A DNA stretch of 64,000 nt, from the NCBI GenBank assembly GCA_032358255.1, contig JAULBX010000003.1:310001-374000 (forward strand). The letters run 5' to 3'. The position numbers and the translations under genes were made by a program. Under the pieces are notes generated by a model, which saw only the letters and a program-made list of their open reading frames with translations, was not told where the DNA came from and did not search any database. Origin of the DNA: Heterotrichella gracilis (taxonomy: Eukaryota > Sar > Xanthophyceae > Tribonematales > Xanthonemataceae). Positions 20,525 to 32,602 of the stretch are shown here, one piece after another (the stretch's first letter is position 1; the number at the start of each line of letters is the position of its first letter).

Positions 20525-23500
20525 ATGGGGTGTCGCACCGCCCAGCTGCACCATGCCTCACAACCAGCCATGGAGGAGGTGCTGGCGCGCTGCAAAACCC
20601 TAGCAAAACCCTACTGCCCGCCGCTGTGGGGATGGAACCCGCACCTGCACACGGCGCTGGGACGTGAGTGCTGCCCTGTGCACAAACCCTAGCCAAACCC
20701 TAGCCAAACCCTAGCCAGGCCCCTGGCAAACCCTAGCCCAATCATTATCATTCCTAGGAAAACCATGTTGTGGGGATGGACCCATACCTGCACACACGCA
20801 CCCTCCTGCCACAAGTTGACCTTTGGAGTGACTGTCTGCCCCCGTTTTCGTTTCCGTTGCATTTTATACTCGAATTTGAAAGTTGTATTCCCACCCACCT
20901 GCAGTTGTTCGCGCAATGTTCCACTGGCCTGCATGGCACCGGGAGCTGCTGACAGCACCCGATGGCGGCACAGTGGGGCTGGACTGGTACCAGGGATCCA
21001 ACTCAGATGCTGAGCTGGCGCCCAGCGCCCCCCTGCTGCTCATCCTGCACGGCATCACAGGTGGGGCACTGGCGGAAGCTCCTTGGCGCTGAATTCCCCT
21101 CACAGCTCCCTCAAAGTCGTTGTGGAGCTTTTGTTGCGCCACATGCCAGATGGCAGTCACAGGGGCACTCTACATCTGGGGGTGAAGGCGGCGCGTGCAC
21201 AGAGACTGCAGTTGTAAATGCACACAAAAACCCTAATAGCCTGCATCAAACCCCCTAGATGTTTTGCCTCAAAACCCTAGGCGTAAAGCCATTGATCTGA
21301 CACCCTTGTCTGCAATAGTACCCCACCTAAAGCCCTAAAAACCTACCTCAAAGCCTTTGCACCTTACATCAATGCCCTAAAACCCTTGTCTGCGACATGC
21401 CAGGTGGCAGCCACGAGGGCTACTGCAAGTGGCTGGCCAAGGCTGCGCGCGCACAGGGGTGGCGCCCATTGGTCCTTCTCTGCAGGGGATGTGGGGGCAT
21501 GCCCCTGACCTCCCCTCTGGTCTACACCGCTGCTTTCACCGATGACGTCCACCTGGCGGTGACCCATGTGCGCGCCAGATTTCCAAACGCCCCCCTGCTG
21601 GCTGCGGGGTTCAGTTTGGGGTCGATGATCTTGACCAAGTATCTGGGGGAGGCAGATGCTGGGCGATGGCAAAGGAGTGAGTGGGAGGTTGGGCGGGGAG
21701 AGGGAACGGGTTGTAGAGTTTAGGCGTTGGGGCCTGTGCGGGGGGTGGGTTGGAATTTGGAGGCGGAATGGGAATGGGCATGCGTGATGCAAGGCCGGAC
21801 GTCCATCGGTTTTGGTCAATATCTTAAATCCAAATGATACAGTAGGTTGACTTGATTGGGTCAGCCAAATTACAGTGCCACACAAGGTGGGCCTGTGGTG
21901 TGTCACACATGTGGGTGGTGGTGCGTGACCATGCGGTGGCCAGGGATGGTGGTGGCGGTGGTGGCGAGTGCTCAGCAACGTACTCCGCCCATGACCCCTT
22001 TCAATACCCTGTTCACCTCCTTGGTCCTCCCGCCCTTTCCCCTGCAGGTAGCTGCATCACCGCCGCCGCCCTGATCAGCAACCCCTTCAACCTGCGCGCA
22101 CTGAGGGACCACGGGTGGGAGAGCGCGCTACTGCAGCCAGGTGGGGACAAAAGCCTAAGCTACAAACCCTAAACATCATGCGCCACACGTTATACCCTGC
22201 AACCTGTGGAGGGGCGCATCTCAAGCCAGGGGGGCCTAAATCCCTAACTACTGCAGCAATACTCCAAATCGATCCGAGCCGACGGGTCAGCATTTGAGGC
22301 GCATCGCGACTGAAGGAGGTTTCACTGTCACGAACATACCTCATTCATTCTTGGAGTTGTTCTGGCACAAACACACGTGTTGTCTGCCTTTGCAGGGCAG
22401 AGCTGGGTGCGCAACTTCCTGCTGAATGGCACCTTTTTGAGGAGGTTCCTGTGGGAGATTGTGTACCGGCCATGGGACATTGGCTGGACCTACCCCATCA
22501 TCATTGCAATCAGGTGGGTGCGCAAATGGTACACCAGAGTGTGGGGATGCAAGCCAAGCATAAATGCCGCCAAACATGCGTAACCCCCCGCCTTGCCCCC
22601 CTCCCAGGATGAAGTGGTACTTATTTACGCACCGCAAGCAGCTGCGCCAGCATCCGGAACACTCACACTGCAAATTGCAATGCCCCTGCTAACTACCAGA
22701 CTACATCCAAATGAACTTGATAGCAATTACAGAAAAGGCTTTCAAGCCAAGCATAAATGCCACCAAACATGCGTAACCCTCTCCTCTGTTTTCCTCCCAG
22801 GATGAAGTGGTACATTTTCACCCACCGCAAGCAGCTGCGCCAGCACCCGGAGCTAGACTGGAAGGCCCTGGCCAAGTGCTGGCTGCTGCAGCACTTTGAC
22901 GAGGCACTGGTGGTCAAGATGTTTGGATATGCAGATGTGGGGGAGTACTATGATCAGTGCAAGATGCAGGGCCACATCCCGCACATCGCCACCCCCTCGC
23001 TCTTCCTGGTGTCGCAGGATGACCCTCTGCTAGGGTAAGTGGTGGGGGTGGAGGGGTGTTGTGAGCAGCATGGTCGGCCTCGTCATGGTTTGTGTTACCT
23101 TGACCATGCGCAAATTCCTTGGGCCCTTGGAAATGGATGAGACAAGGATACCACCTCGCTGCCTGGTACACGCCAACCACCACCATACCCCGCACACCCT
23201 CGTTACATCCCTCCCCTCTTGCAGCAACCTGCCCATTGCCGACTCAAATCCAACCCCCACACCGCACTGGCGATGACCGCCCACGTCTGCCACATGGCTC
23301 ATTAATCTTTTTAACTCACCCTCCAAGTATAATTGAATCCCAGGGCCACAGCTATCACTTGCCTGCTCAAGTTAATCACGATACTCCGCACTGTCTACTA
23401 TATCCCCCCCCCTGCAGCATTTTGCCCATTGCGGAAGTCAAGGCCAACCCACACACAGTGCTGGCAGTGACCGCCCATGGGGGGCACGTGGCCCACCTGT

Positions 23501-23745
23501 CAGCCACCTCACCCTTCACTAGGGCCTGGATGGACGACGTGGTCATGGAGTTCTTCCAAGCGGTGATGCACGTCGGGGATCCCCAGCGGGCGGCGCTGGA
23601 GCGCACCACCACCGCCAGCCGGTGGTGCTGTGGGGGAGGGGAGTGCGGGCCCAAGGGGGGCAAGGGGGAGCTCCTCGAGGGGGTGCTGCAGGGGAGGAAA
23701 GGGCTGGGACGCCGGCAGCTGCTGCAAAATGTGGTGGCTCCTTAG
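20525..23745 (+). CDS. Alpha/beta hydrolase, EMB8/ABHD1-3 type
   Basis: Seven exons in phase: 20525-20663, 20905-21060, 21404-21676, 22048-22140, 22396-22513, 22801-23034, 23418-23745; 446 residues. Family landmarks: PPLWGWNPHLHT near the start, oxyanion motif LHGIT (about 94-98), nucleophile elbow GFSLGS (Ser169), catalytic Asp in SQDDPLL (333/334), and His in TAHGGH (about 358). ISNPFNL after the elbow is typical of the plant embryogenesis-associated EMB8 / animal ABHD1-3 group. Animal members act as phospholipases or esterases on membranes; the substrate here is unknown. The first ATG of the exon was chosen. A strong acceptor just upstream suggests an additional 5' exon, perhaps the membrane anchor seen in relatives. 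Introns 2, 5 and 6 carry partial exon copies. Confidence 0.88.
21130..21175 (+). repeat. Copy of the hydrolase exon 3 start
   Basis: This resembles the acceptor and first bases of exon 21404-21676 (shared CACATGCCAG / GTGGCAGCCAC-type core). About 250 bases of CCCTAAA-rich intron separate it from the true exon. Confidence 0.65.
22540..22675 (+). repeat. Tandem copy of intron end plus exon 6 start
   Basis: About 65 bases of intron (core AAGCCAAGCATAAATGCC), the acceptor and about 60 bases of exon 22801-23034 occur first here, then again at 22743-22860. The period is about 194 bases. The first copy retains an intact CTCCCAG acceptor and an open frame for about 20 codons before it diverges. Confidence 0.85.
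23210..23290 (+). repeat. Copy of the hydrolase exon 7 start
   Basis: This repeats the CTTGCAG acceptor and about 60 bases encoding PIAEVKANPHTVLAVTAH in a diverged form (CCCATTGCCGACTC, CACTGGCGATGACCGCCCA). It lies about 197 bases before the true exon at 23418. Confidence 0.75.
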
Positions 23746-24899
23746 CCATGAGGCGGGAAGGCTCTGGATACAGAGGTCTGCTGAAGGGGAGAGGAGGGGA
23801 GAGCATTGGTCGCCTGTATTTTTGCCATGCTGGATTTACATAACTTTTGTATCTTTAGATGTGCTCCCGCCGTTTCAAGTGTGCTCACTTCGTTGCCTGG
23901 CCAGTGCAATATGCGGTCCATCCTTTGCAGGTTGCTCAATTCCTGTGCGTTGAGACCCCAAGTCTACGCGATACGCGACTAGTTCCTATTCCTTTGACGT
24001 AGTGTGTTTGCCTTTCTTTTTTTCCAAGTGCATAGCAAAATTGTTTTTTTGTTGGTCGGGTGAGCGCTCTTGAACGCAACCCCAGCCAAATTGTGACCTC
24101 CATACAATGATAGCACTCCACGGCACAGGATATTGTGCAATTTTGCAAGCGCAAGTGACCAAACACATCTCGTAATGTATTCTTGGTTTCACAAACAATA
24201 GGGGTTTTATTACTCATGCCTGGCATTGGAACATGCCCAAATGGCGCATGGAGTTAACCATTCTTGCAGGCATGCAAGGATTTACGTTTGTTGCATCATG
24301 TTCTATTTTTTACTATGCATGCACCGCTTAAGGCTTGGTAACTTTTCTACTAGCTTGTGCTGGGATTGGTTCACAGTGTGCATAAAAGTCACGATCGCTC
24401 GAGAATTGTGCTGCAGCTGTGAACTTGCGGCACCGTTTCCCAGATGATCCAGTACGTAACACGTTGTGTCTTTCTGCTGAATGTTCTGGGAAGTGTACAA
24501 CGGCATTCTGGTCGTTGCGACGTTGTTTCACACGTTTCTGTGTGCTGAAAACACTGGAAAACAGGGGCAATTTCCATAATTACTTGCCCGCCTGCCTAAC
24601 GTTTGATGCTCCCTGCTCTTATCTTGAGCGATCTGCTGCAGCAAATGACATTTTGGCATGGGAGCTGCGGTGTGCGCCCATTTGGTCAAATGTGGAGCAA
24701 ATCCACAGGGCCTACACCGGCTAACATCCGAGACGGGGTGCGATATTTGCGACCCTTTGAGGGGCCTTGCGTTCCCGCGTTTCAGAGTGTGGAGCCTTTT
24801 CGCGCAGTTTGCTCTCGATACAGAAGCATCGCGTGCCATCCACGCCTACGTTCGCCCCCTGCTCGCTCGCTAACCCACAGCTACCCCCCGCTACCCACG
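23746..24899. other. Spacer between hydrolase and PSAG
   Basis: About 1.15 kb holding the 3' end of the hydrolase transcript and the promoter and 5' UTR of PSAG. The PSAG frame stays open upstream of its ATG for about 100 codons, but that extension is not plant-PsaG-like. No element could be defined. Confidence 0.4.
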
Positions 24900-26123
24900 A
24901 TGGCCTCCTCAATGACCTTCAAGCCCCTGGCCCTTAGGCAGAGCAGCGCCCTGAGCGGTGCCAAGGTGCAGAGCAGGAGCCCCCTGCAGAGCTCCCGCAT
25001 GGCCCCCCGCCAAACCACCAAGGCCCTCAGCGACTACAACCTGGTGATCGGCGGCTCAACGGTGGCGCTGCTGGCCCTTGGGCGCTTCGTGTTCCTGCCA
25101 TACCACCGCCGGTCGCTGGCCAAGGCTGGGGAGGGCGTGCAGAACGGGCAGACCCATGCCGAGGCTGGGGACAAGTACGCTGGTGAGTGGCCTGGAGGGG
25201 AGAGGAGAGCGTGAGTGGCTCAAATGCAGTGTCGAGTGGCACGGCTTTGGAACCGGTTTTGGTACTCCAGGGGTGGGGTTTGGCTGTGATGGGCCGATGA
25301 TGGTGATGGGTTGTCTACTACAGGGTGCACCCACCTCCCTGGGTTGATGCACCTGGTGTGCCTGTACTTCAGGGATAAGACCAGGTTGGTGTGTGTGGAT
25401 GGCTTCAATATAGGGACGTACCTAACCTCCTATTGACGATGTGTGGCTTGCCTGGTGTAGTCCAAATTCATTGTGCCAAGGCCGTTGCAAGGTCATTTTT
25501 GATAAAAGCTTTGTTACCAAAGTCCAGTTGGTAGTGCACAGCCAAGCAAGTACTTGTATCCATCTGGACAACTTGGTCCCACTCCTCCTCATCCTCGACA
25601 GCACTAGCAGTGCATCGGTTGTGGGTTTTATTGGCAAAGGCCTTACTTCAGGTTTTCTCTAGACTGCACCTCAAGGTTGCACGTTATGCTGTGACTCGTT
25701 GAACTGGCGCTGAAAATGTCCAAAGGTTGGGTGTAAGTGCTGGGTACACACCAAGTTTATTGCGGCTTTCACAGCAACTTGTTTTGAAGCTTTCACACCC
25801 CTGTGGTTGTTATGTATTGGTGCCAGCAATGCATAACGGAAAGCTGCAGTTCACGTACCACAAGGGTTGGGCACTGAAGGATATACAGCATGTGGCACAC
25901 AACCTACTTCTCGCCAGTTGTCTTGGCCTCCTGTGACCTGATGACCCGTCATCCTGACACATTCCACCCCTCTCCTGCTGCAGAGCAGGCAACCCTTGCC
26001 CTGAAGACCAACGACCCAGCTGGCTTCACCATCATCGACACCATGGCGTGGGGCGCACTGGGCCACGCCATCGGCTACGCATTCCTGGCCACCGGCTCCC
26101 TCAACTACTTCCCCAAGTTCTAA
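24900..26123 (+). CDS. Photosystem I subunit PsaG precursor
   Basis: Two exons, 24900-25182 and 25984-26123, encode 140 residues. Residues 1 to about 41 form a Ser/Arg/Ala-rich chloroplast transit peptide. Transmembrane helices span about 47-68 (LVIGGSTVALLALGRFVFLP) and 108-131 (TIIDTMAWGALGHAIGYAF). The charged stromal loop contains QNGQTHAEAGD. The block NDPAGF...DTMAWGALGH and the ending PKF distinguish PsaG from its paralogue PsaK. PsaG sits at the periphery of the PSI core and helps bind light-harvesting antenna and stabilise the complex. The length fits green-lineage PsaG precursors. The termination codon TAA is at the expected C-terminus, which shows that TAA is a stop in this genome. 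Confidence 0.96.
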
Positions 26124-28044
26124 GCGCAGCTGCGAGCACCCTCTGAACCCAGCGTTTTGAGCTAACTCTCACTCAACCTAGCAGTTCCTGAAGCTGCTTT
26201 TCTCGGAAAATGGTTTTCGGTGAAACGAGGTTTTTGAAGCTAGCTTTCCATGAAGCGTTTTTGGGTTCATGCACCCGGCCGCACTGACAGTAGCGTAGCT
26301 AGAAAGGGGCACACCCACCCGCACATTTTGAGGAGAAAACTTTGTTGTACACTTGGTATGCAGCAGCACGGCAACAGCCTGCTGCGAAGGGTTGTTATGG
26401 CTGTACCTTCATTCACAACCCTTGCTTTTGCAAGGCGCCTGTAACATATTATGTCCAATTTGTTGCTATGGTGCATGCTGTACCTGTGGAATGCAAAGGG
26501 GCTTGCCTCTAAGTGTGGATTGCATCCACAAACTTGGCAAGGCAACAACCATTGCTGCCACAGCTGCAGTGGATGGGTATTAAGCCTACCATTCACGATT
26601 GATACAGCATTATGCACGTGACAAGATCGTGGCCAGGCAGCTCAGGCCAGGGCCTGGCATTTCACGCTCACTGAGAGCCTGTGCAAGCAGCATTCAGCAT
26701 CACACGTGCTGTCACGGACCACGTGGTGCATCCGGTGGCACCGAGCAACACTGACCATTTATGTGAATGTGATGGGTCTGAAAGCAGGAACCACCAACGT
26801 GCTATATGGTGTGTTTCACTGTTTGATGTGTTTTGCTGTTTGAATTGTAAAGCTGTTTTCAACGTGAGTAACGCTAGGGCTTCTTATAAAAGAAACTGAT
26901 TCCCGCTGCACCGGTGCAAGCCTTCAGCTCTTGGAGTATACCCACTATTAATGCCATTGCAACTATGGCAGCCAATGGTGACTCAGGCTGGTTCTCAAGG
27001 TGCGAGTACAGTACTCAGCCCAGCTCAGGGAGGGCTTCCAAGCTGGTGCTTCAGGGTCTCAAATCCCAACAAATATTCAAACATGTGCCCACCTCTTCAA
27101 AATTTGCACAGTGCACGTTCCCTTTTCTTATTATTTCCAAGGAAAGGTTTCTAGTCCCATCGGTAAACAACACTGGCGATAATATACAATGCACTGCTGA
27201 GTGCCTCTGCTGCAATAGGCACCTACTGCCGCCGGTGACCATTGAACTGCAAGTTGTAAATAAACTACATAGTATGACATCCAGTGCAACCTAGCAATGC
27301 TCAATGCGCCATGGTCAAATATGGCCAGCATAAAATACTACCCAAGTCAAACGCTCTGGAAGTCTCAAACTGAGAACCAGCATCCAATGAAGCACATGCA
27401 GTCTACATGGTAAAAATAGGACAAAAACACCTGATGCATTTAACACACTTTCAACTTGAAATTCCAATTGCCAGGTTGAGAGAGGCAAGCAAGGACTTTG
27501 GCCACTTATAAAAATGGCACATACTTGTATCACAGGTGTAAAGGTGGAACCATACAGCTCAGACTGATTCCAAGTCTGTGCCATCAATGTTGCTCATCGC
27601 TCAACCGCCATCAATTCACTGGCCATTATGCGCAGCGCATCTGCAGCGTCAACATCACTCCTGTTCCACAACCATAACCATCACTCCCGGCACCCCACAT
27701 CAACACTGACCGTTTGCAACCCGGTCATCCATTGTACAACAGTTATTACATTGTCAGCTTTGTCCCCATTCTTCCTGGAGCTCCCATAGTATACAAGGAT
27801 GCTCCTTCTGCGCATCTACAGTGCCGCTGCGTGGGCTGCTGGCGGCGGGTGGAGGGCTCCGCCAGATGGCCCACTGCCCACTGCCCCAAGCACCGCTGCG
27901 CTGCCACTGGCGCGCACTTTGGCAACATTGTACAAAAGCCCATCCTTTCTCTGGCAGAAGTAGACAGGCAGGGAGGTTCAGTACCACATGCGCGCCAGCT
28001 GTGCGCATCTGCGTCCCTCCCTCCATCCCCTCTTTCCATGGCAC
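26124..28044. other. Spacer between PSAG and the four-helix membrane protein gene
   Basis: 1.9 kb between convergent genes. Frames of up to about 150 codons exist on both strands near 27700-28300, but they overlap the last exon of the minus-strand gene in other frames or lack any recognisable protein. No repeat of note was seen. Confidence 0.4.
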
Positions 28045-31000
28045 CTACAGCGCTGCTGTGACGGTCATCTGGCGGGGGATGGGTGGCTCTGCAGGGGCTG
28101 GTGTTGCCCCAGGCCCAGCTGGGCTGCCGCTGCCGGGGCCCCCGCTCACCACACCGGTTTTCCCCCTGGCAGGCTCGTCAGCCCCCTCCCTTGTCTCATC
28201 GTGCTTGCCTGCAGGGAGAGGGGCGCATGGCATGACAGATCGTACTTTATATTTGTATATGTTGCTTCATTAGTTGCTTTGGAGGAGAAGGCATGCGCTC
28301 ATTGACTGGAAGAGGTTGCTTGCCAACCGGGCACCATCATGCGCACTGGTCTGACCGGTTCCAAGGACAACAGGCAAAGAGAGGAAATAAAATAATAATT
28401 TGGTGGCATGTTCAATAGAAAAAATTAGTCTGTATTATCCATGGACATGGGCACTAGCTGAGGAAGGCTGAACTTCATAACAGGTGCGCTGTCAAAGGCA
28501 GCCTTTCACACCCAGTGCGCATGTAATCCCCCTTATTTACTACCAGTGTCCACTGTGCCCCTCACCACATGAAGCCGCGCCTAGCATGGTGGCCGCCAAA
28601 AACCCTAAACCCTAGACCACACTCACCCACAGCCAGGAGGAGCACGAAGTGCGCAGTTGTCGCCAAGATGCAGCCCGCCAGAAACCCTACATCCTAAGCC
28701 ACACTCACCCACTGCCAGGAGGAGCACGCAGTGCGCAGTTGCCGCCATGATGCAGCTCGCCAGAACCCTAAACCCTATACCCTAAGCCACACTCACCCAC
28801 TGCCAGGAGGAGCACGTAGTGCGCAGTTGTCGCCATGATGCAGCCCGCCAGGAAGGTCCTCACCCGGTCCTTGGTGGTGGTGCTGGCCCCCGAGATGGTG
28901 TTGTTGGCTTGCAGGAAGGTGTTTGCGTTCTGCATGAGCAGGATGGTCACCATGGCCAGAAGGCCAACCATGCCGGCCCTGCGGGGGAGAGGGAGGAGGG
29001 GGATGGTTTGCATTAGTATAATGCACGGCTGCGTAGATAATCATACATTTTATTTGAGTTTTACACTGCGCGCATAGTCTCATGTATGGGGGCATTGGAG
29101 TCAGAGAGCCTGTCTATTAGGTTGGCCGGCCCCTCATGGGTCCCTATGAAGTGTTTGCGTTCTGCATGAGCAGTATGGTGACCATGACCAGTAGGTCGAT
29201 CAAGCCAGGCCTGCGGAGAGGGGGAGGAGGGAGATGGGTCGTAAAAGTTAATACACTGCGCGCATAGTCTGAAGTACGGGGGCATTAACGGAGTCAAGAG
29301 AGCCATTATATTAGGTTGGCCTGGTCCCTCATAAGACCATACTAAGTGTTTGCGCCCTGCATGAGCGGTATGGTGACCATGGCCAGGAGGCCCATCAGGC
29401 CAGGCCTGCATGTGGAATGGGAGGTGCCATTTGAGTAAGTAAACCACTACACGCCTCGTCTAAGGTACAGACATGACTAAGCAAGAGGGAGTCAGACTAG
29501 CAGGCTGGTCATTGCCAATGAATGGAACTTCCCTCATAGATCCCTACGTAGTGGTAGGGGCCAGCGTCAAGGTGTGAGGATGCGCAAGTCCTGTATGAGC
29601 AGTACCATCACCATGGCTAGGAAGCCAACCAGACCAGGCCGGTGGGGGGGATCAAGGAGCAGGATTGTTCACACAGCAACCAAGTATGTACTGTGCACAC
29701 TGTGGTATGCACCCCTCCCCACCCATCTACCGTGCATACTGGTAGCAGCCCATCATCTGCCAGTAGCCCTTCACAAGGGTAATAGTTATCTAAAAAATAC
29801 CCTCGCCATGAAACCTTCCTGGGCGACGTACGACGCTGAGCGACAGACAAAACTTGTCAGTTGTGCACACTGCGCAGTGTGCACAATATACAAGTTATGT
29901 ACGTCTCTCAGTGTTGTACGTCAAAGGAAAGGTATCATGGTCAGGGCATTCTTTTCATTACATCCGTATTACCCTTGTGAAGGACTACCTTCATGAACAT
30001 TCCACCTACCTAATTGGTGTAAAGTGCATGCAACACTGGTGATAAGCTTTGCTGCTGACAGACAAGGTTCACATGGTCAGGTGGGTGAATGGTTACTGGC
30101 AGCGTTTGCAATGCGCCCGAGCGAGATGGGTTCATCAGCATTACACATGCACACTGTCACAACTGTTACCAGTATAACAATGTGCACACGTGCATGGCAA
30201 CCAGCCCATCACCCTGTGTACTGCACACGCTGCCAGTAGCCAACCACATGGAATGCACTGCGCTGCGCAGTTCAGCCCCCCACCCATACCCCACCTGAAC
30301 TTGTGCACCAAGTCCGTCACCAACAAGACCAGCAGCATCACAGTGTGAGCAACAGTGTACACGTTTACAGGCCATCAGATTCTCCCATAGGTGTTTTCAA
30401 AGATGTGGGGATAACCAATACACCAAAGAACCTAATACATTTTGGCATTGAGAATGGATTTAATTAGTACTACTGCGTACTGAATTCATCATAATTCATT
30501 TTACCCTAGCAGCCCACTACTATCAACTGCACTGGAAATTACAGTGCATTCAGTAAAAACAAACGTACTAGGGCCTGTGTGCTTAGCCAGCAAGCGCGTG
30601 AGCACCCATGTGCAGGGGCACCCCGCCAACATCCCGAATGCACCCAAGTGGCCCAGCACCCACGCTCACCTGAACTTGTGCACCGTGCCCGTGACCAGCA
30701 GGCCCAGCAGCAGCATGCCCACAAACAGGTTGAAGAAGGTGGTCCACCACTGGTACCTGGACAAGGGGGGAATTGGGCTTTGGAAATGAGTCAGGGGTGA
30801 GGGAAGAACCAGGGGGGAAATTCAATGGCCATGGGGCATATAGTCCCGGTTGGACCCTGTGCAAGAAGGGGGATATTCGGAGGGGAGGGGGCCCGCATTG
30901 CTCAAGGGCAAGAGTGGTGAAGGCGCCCTGGCACAGTGATGTGCTACTGGAGCAGACCCCCTGCAGGCATGCCCCATGTGCAGGGTATTGGTGACGCTTC

Positions 31001-31667
31001 TATAGCGGGGCCATGCGCCGTACAGCTGTGCTTTACGCTGGTAACACATTTATGGCCTATTTACACATTACGCAGCCACTACAAATACTGTTGGGTAGCA
31101 CGAAAGTGCGGTAAGCGGCACGACTGGTTGGCCACCATCTGCCACACTGGAAACAGTGTCAGTTAAGCCTTGGCTCTAGGACTGGGGTGAGGCGTACCCA
31201 GACATGCTAACCTGGCTTCAAAGCTGGAAAGCAAATATTTATTTACTTACTTACAAATACTGTTGTATTGCAATGGCAACTACTGTGACAGAGGCAGCTG
31301 CCGCATTCCCAGCCAATTTCTATTTCAAACCTGACAGACTGCATGGCTCGTCAAGGTGCAAGCAAAATTAGCCACCCACCTAACCAGACAACACCGACAC
31401 TGCCACACGCTCACAAACCCTAAACCCTAAACTTGCTCAGCGCAAGCATGTGCCCCCTATGCGCCCGGCCTACCTGTAAAAATGGTCGCATGACACCACC
31501 GCCTGGGTGCCTGCTGTACCAAAATAGGCCACATGGTTTCCCGCCCCACAGTTTTGCTGCAGCGCTGACACTCCCGCCAGCAGCAGCACCCAGGCAACAA
31601 AGTCAATGCCAACTGCAAGCCACAGCAGGGCATACACTGCCCCGCCCTCTGCTGCTCCCTTGGCCAT
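28045..31667 (-). CDS. Unrecognised four-helix membrane protein
   Basis: Four exons in phase: 31474-31667, 30670-30756, 28797-28978, 28045-28208; 208 residues. Four hydrophobic helices are visible: about 11-34 (VYALLWLAVGIDFVAWVLLL), 71-89 (FFNLFVGMLLLGLLVTG), 95-112 (AGMVGLLAMVTILLM) and 133-154. The hydrophilic C-terminus is rich in Pro, Gly and Ala. There is no cleavable signal; the first helix probably anchors the protein. I do not recognise the family; the four-helix layout recalls MARVEL- or tetraspan-like proteins only in outline. Exon phases fit exactly, and the large number of exon-edge copies in its introns resembles the other active genes, so I consider it real. Confidence 0.7.
28556..28770 (-). 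repeat. Tandem exon-edge copies with CCCTAAA runs
   Basis: The donor end of exon 28797-28978 recurs at 28621-28683 and 28704-28765, with a weaker copy near 28556-28604. Each carries ACTCACCCAC and GGAGCACG-AGTGCGCAGTTG, and most are followed by CCCTAAACCCTA. The period is about 85 bases. Confidence 0.88.
29130..29650 (-). repeat. Three copies of the other end of the same exon
   Basis: The acceptor half of exon 28797-28978 (third helix) recurs at about 29130-29215, 29320-29407 and 29560-29645. They share TGCATGAGCAG-ATGGT-ACCATG-CCAG-AGG and end in a Gly-rich acceptor-like stretch. The exon is therefore flanked by copies of both of its edges. Confidence 0.82.
30285..30345 (-). repeat. Copy of the second-helix exon edge
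   Basis: It resembles the donor end of exon 30670-30756 (CACCTGAACTTGTGCACC followed by a GACCAGCAGCA-like core) and lies in the following intron. Confidence 0.7.
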
Positions 31668-31918
31668 GATGGGTCAGTCGTCGGGTGATTGGTGTTGAGT
31701 TGGGATGGTGCTAGTCACCCTTTCTAGGTGGTGGGGACTGGAGGGGGTTGGCGGGAGGGGTGGGGTGGCGGCGGCCGCGGGTGTCAGCTAGTGGTGGCAC
31801 TTTCACTTGGTTCTGATTTGTCTAGTGCAGCTGAAAGAATTTGGAGGCTGCTTTGAGAGGTTTGCACTGCCCTTAGTGAGCTGCTCAACCTTGGACAGAT
31901 GGTCCAGGCGGCTGCTTG
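31668..31918. other. Upstream region of the four-helix protein gene
   Basis: G-rich, with a GCGGCGGCCGCGG run near 31770. It probably contains the promoter of the minus-strand membrane-protein gene. No defined element. Confidence 0.35.
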
Positions 31919-32602
31919 TCAATGACTGCCTGCAAGTGCAGCAAACAGACTCAGGTTTGAGGCAAACAGGCAGGGTCTGAATACGAGGTTGGCGTCCACT
32001 GTCCTATCCAGTGCATGACAATTTGCCCATTTTCCAATGGGTATGTCAAATACTTCAACAACTACATGCACTTGGTAAGCTTGTACTGCAAGTAGCACTG
32101 AAGTCTTTTGTGTATCAACTGGACACTGTACTTTTTTACAGCTGTGGGGTGGAGGATGATACTCCAAATCAGATACTCGTGAGTGCAGCACTGAATTATT
32201 CAGCTGGATAAATGCACGCCAGAGGTCATTAACATGGACCAACTCTTGTAAGAGGACTCCTTGAACACACTTAGCTAAGAAACGCCGTTGTATCGTGTGC
32301 ACAGCTGCTGGCAGCTGTTGGTGCTCGAGCTGGCTCTCGGAAAGGGCGTAAAGGGGTGTGCACGTCAGTGGGCAAACCTGTGTTCCAGCTTCGCCAAACC
32401 TTTGTGTGGATGCGCATGAAGACATTTCCAGCACTTGAAGACTGCAGTCAATAAATAACACCATAGTAAGAACTGCTTGTTCTGTGACCGTTTCATGAAG
32501 GCTTTGGTGCCGTCTCAGCCTCGTAGAAATTGCCACTACCCATGGTTTCGCCATGACTTCCCCACGCCTGCAGTCACCTGACCCACCTGAATGCACGCAC
32601 AT
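31919..32602 (-). CDS. Unrecognised single-exon ORF, 227 codons
   Basis: A continuous ATG-started frame of 227 residues lies in a region with no other gene. A frame of this length is not expected often by chance in sequence of near-balanced composition, but codon use is more A/T-rich than in the surrounding genes. The product has no obvious signal peptide, membrane helix or known motif. It could be a young or lineage-specific gene, a decayed element or a chance frame. A second orphan ORF with similar composition lies at 40427-40939. Confidence 0.28.
   Translation of the reverse strand: MCVHSGGSGDCRRGEVMAKPWVVAISTRLRRHQSLHETVTEQAVLTMVLFIDCSLQVLEMSSCASTQRFGEAGTQVCPLTCTPLYALSESQLEHQQLPAAVHTIQRRFLAKCVQGVLLQELVHVNDLWRAFIQLNNSVLHSRVSDLEYHPPPHSCKKVQCPVDTQKTSVLLAVQAYQVHVVVEVFDIPIGKWANCHALDRTVDANLVFRPCLFASNLSLFAALAGSH

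Noticed and set aside
24603-24899. N-terminal extension of PsaG by about 100 residues
   Set aside because: The ATG at 24900 gives a normal-length precursor with a typical transit peptide. The upstream frame is not like any PsaG.
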